64,000 nt of DNA from Pholis gunnellus (taxonomy: Eukaryota > Chordata > Actinopteri > Perciformes > Pholidae). The notes beneath the pieces were generated by a model. It was not told where the DNA came from. It ran no database searches and saw only the letters and a program-made list of their open reading frames with translations. Position numbers and translations under genes: made by a program. Position 1 is the first letter of the stretch. The number at the start of each line of letters is the position of its first letter. The stretch is from the NCBI GenBank assembly GCA_910591455.2, contig OU342826.1, forward strand, positions 8,552,579-8,616,578, given 5' to 3'. Shown here one piece after another: positions 62,580 to 64,000 of this stretch.

Positions 62580-63180
62580 CGTTGTACCCCACTAGAATGC
62601 AGGGTTACTTGTGGTTACTAGAGTCTCGAAAAGAAGGATGGGAGCCAGAGCTTTCAGCGATCAATCTCCTCTTCTGTGGAACCAGCTTCTAGTTTCAGTC
62701 CAGGAGGCAGACACACTCGCCACATTTAAGAGTGGGCTTAAGACTTTCCTTTTTGTTAAAGCTTACAGTTTAGACTGGCTCAGTTTTGCCTTGGTCCAGC
62801 CCCTAGATATGCTGCTATAGGCGTAGACTGCCAGAGGGCTTCCTAGGTTCATTACTAACTTTGCTGAAGTCTTTGTGCTTTCTCGCCTCGCAGGTTTCCA
62901 TTGATCGTGGTTATACCTGGACCATGGTCGTGCCTGCTGCCGTGGCCCTGGATGACACCCACTGCTACTATCAACCATCAATGCTGTTATTATCATCATT
63001 ATTCTATTATATCCACTGCTGCGGTTATTATTAGTAGTCGTAATTTTCCCATCATTATTCTGCTTAATCATTAAGAATCATTTATGTAAAATGCATTGAT
63101 TGTGTTGTAATTCTACAATGTTGTTCATTCTGTACACATGACATCTTTTGCCCTTCTGTCCACCCTCCTCTGTTGGTGTG
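62580..63180 (+). mobile_element. L2-type LINE: ORF2 C-terminus and 3' UTR
   Basis: The plus-strand protein reads VVTRVSKRRMGARAFSDQS, PLLWNQLLVSVQEADTLATF and KSGLKTFLFVKAYS, the C-terminus of fish L2-like elements. The DNA continues into the characteristic 3' UTR: ATGCTGCTATAGGCGTAGAC, GTGCTTTCTCGCCTCGCAGG, an ATT/GTT-rich block, then TGTACACATGACATCT and CCTCCTCTGTTG. The usual terminal phrases (GGTTTCTTCC...AAATAAAATTGAATTG) are missing, so the copy is truncated on both ends. The 5' boundary near 62580-62600 is uncertain. Not functional. Confidence 0.92.
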
Positions 63181-63588
63181 TACATATGTACAGACAAAAG
63201 GAAGGTTGAAGAGAAAGAGACCACACAGTAAAAGCTGCCTGAGGGAGAAGGCAGAGCTAATCCGTGGTTATCAACACTTTTAAGCCTGCAGACTTCAGAG
63301 CCATTTGCAAACGCTCTCCATTTCTATTTCGCCTTCCCTTTTCACTGCCTCGCAAAGATGCTCGTGTTTCCACCTGAATCCGTGACAGACTACCGCAAGG
63401 GGTAGCGCAGTAATGGTTTCCAGGGAGACAGCAAAAGCAATGCTCCTAGATGCACAGGGATACAATGCGTTCCGCCCCATTTCTGCTCTCAGGCACCAGC
63501 CCCCGAGTCGTCTATCCAGCAAGCTTCTTCTTCTTGAACCCGTGTTTGTCACATCATCTCAGGCAGTAGGAACTGAGGACACTGTTCT
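63181..63588. other. Non-coding stretch, nothing recognised
   Basis: Moderate GC. Frames at 63295-63619 on both strands overlap each other and carry no domain. Confidence 0.5.
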
Positions 63589-63609
63589 CCCCCCCCCCCC
63601 CCCCCCCCC
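63589..63609. repeat. Poly-C homopolymer, 21 bases
   Basis: Uninterrupted C run followed by TCGCCGATGAGCG. Not part of a recognisable repeat tail. Length may be unreliable. Confidence 0.93.
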
Positions 63610-63898
63610 TCGCCGATGAGCGTCCGAACAACCGTGTTTATTATTGTACAATGAAAAAGGCAATTGTGTAAAACTAATCAATTCAGAAAATAAATTTAAA
63701 AGTGCTTTAAAAAATACTTCAAGTCTACAGTTCTTTAAATCCCTGGATCTTTATAATACAATAAATTAATAATATTCCAAATACAATGATATTCTAAAAT
63801 GGCATTTTAAATTCAAAGAATATGTTAGTCCTGCTACTGCAATGCTGTATCAGTACCCCTTTGAAATATTCAACATTCTTCATGTTTTTGTTTTCCAG
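63610..63898. other. AT-rich stretch leading into a strong acceptor-like tract
   Basis: AT-rich with no frame of note. It ends in CTTCATGTTTTTGTTTTCCAG, a near-ideal 3' splice-site tract for the plus strand. Confidence 0.5.
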
Positions 63899-63917
63899 CC
63901 TTAATGTGCTTCAAAAG
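63899..63917 (+). other. Microexon-like unit, 19 nt
   Basis: A near-consensus 3' splice site (pyrimidine tract TTTTTGTTTTCCAG) is followed by 19 nt, CCTTAATGTGCTTCAAAAG, and a perfect donor (AAG-GTAAGTAAAG). One phase reads LNVLQK after a split first codon, another LMCFK; the third has an immediate stop. Nineteen bases is not a multiple of three, so inclusion would change the frame. Neuronal and cytoskeletal genes of vertebrates often carry microexons of this size. Neighbouring exons must lie outside the window to the right or far to the left. Both splice signals are unusually good for a chance pair, but no coding context supports it here. Confidence 0.33.
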
Positions 63918-64000
63918 GTAAGTAAAGCCCATGACTAACCTTAAATGTCAAGCCAAGTAATATTTCCTTTTAAAGCATTTATAGAATACATTTGTGACAA

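Noticed and set aside
62540..62591. Minus-strand exon-like segment reading LVLESNLEYEVNK, phase 0 out
   Set aside because: Its acceptor end overlaps the start of L2 homology (TACCCCACTAGA...AATGCAGGG) and the acceptor has a poor pyrimidine tract. Parts of the segment may be decayed L2, so in-frame joining to the 57682 candidate is probably coincidence.
1..64000. CRISPR arrays, operons, rRNA genes, integrated viruses
   Set aside because: None visible. No regularly spaced repeats, no bacterial-type gene packing, no rRNA-like segments, and no retroviral or other viral protein motifs recognised.

Overview
The window looks like about 64 kb of vertebrate, most likely teleost (percomorph-type), nuclear DNA. 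The evidence is long (CA)n, (TG)n and (TA)n microsatellites, unusually long G and C homopolymers, L2-like and other jockey-superfamily LINE fragments, a hAT/Charlie-like non-autonomous element whose end matches the common fish terminal sequence, and SINE-like repeats. Stop-free stretches are short and base composition is AT-rich, as in an intron or a gene desert. There is no operon structure, CRISPR array, rRNA or tRNA gene, and no protein of recognisable family apart from retrotransposon remnants.

Layout. 1-9 kb: microsatellites, a hAT-like element near 4.0-4.4 kb and a 38-base G run. 9-18 kb: a SINE-like repeat, an AT-rich local repeat, a GC-richer block at 12.8-13.2 kb that looks like conserved non-coding DNA, and an L2/CR1-like reverse transcriptase fragment near 17.8-18.1 kb. 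18-32 kb: mostly featureless, with a (CA)n array, a homeodomain/NKX-like palindromic block at 25.6-25.8 kb, and a fish SINE/LINE tail at 28.6-28.8 kb. 32-46 kb: a LINE 3' end at 32.1-32.7 kb, then a long stretch with little to annotate. 46-64 kb: a (TG)n array, several regulatory-looking blocks, exon-like segments on the minus strand between 49.6 and 57.7 kb, a second LINE 3' relic at 59.0-59.3 kb, an L2 3' end at 62.6-63.2 kb, and a striking 19-nt microexon-like unit on the plus strand at the right edge.

Coding content is uncertain. The best case for a host gene is four minus-strand segments (50, 70, 63 and 67 nt) at 57682, 52650, 51183 and 49623. Each has acceptable to strong splice sites, and their reading phases join 0/2, 2/0, 0/0 and 0/1 into one open, charged, helix-like peptide. 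I do not recognise the protein. Similar splice-site pairs with stops in every frame also occur in this window, so chance assembly is a real alternative. The 19-nt unit at 63899-63917 could belong to a plus-strand gene continuing to the right. If either is real, most of the window is long-intron or intergenic DNA around a gene with scattered regulatory elements. I found no convincing undescribed system; the findings are ranked hypotheses with explicit tests.
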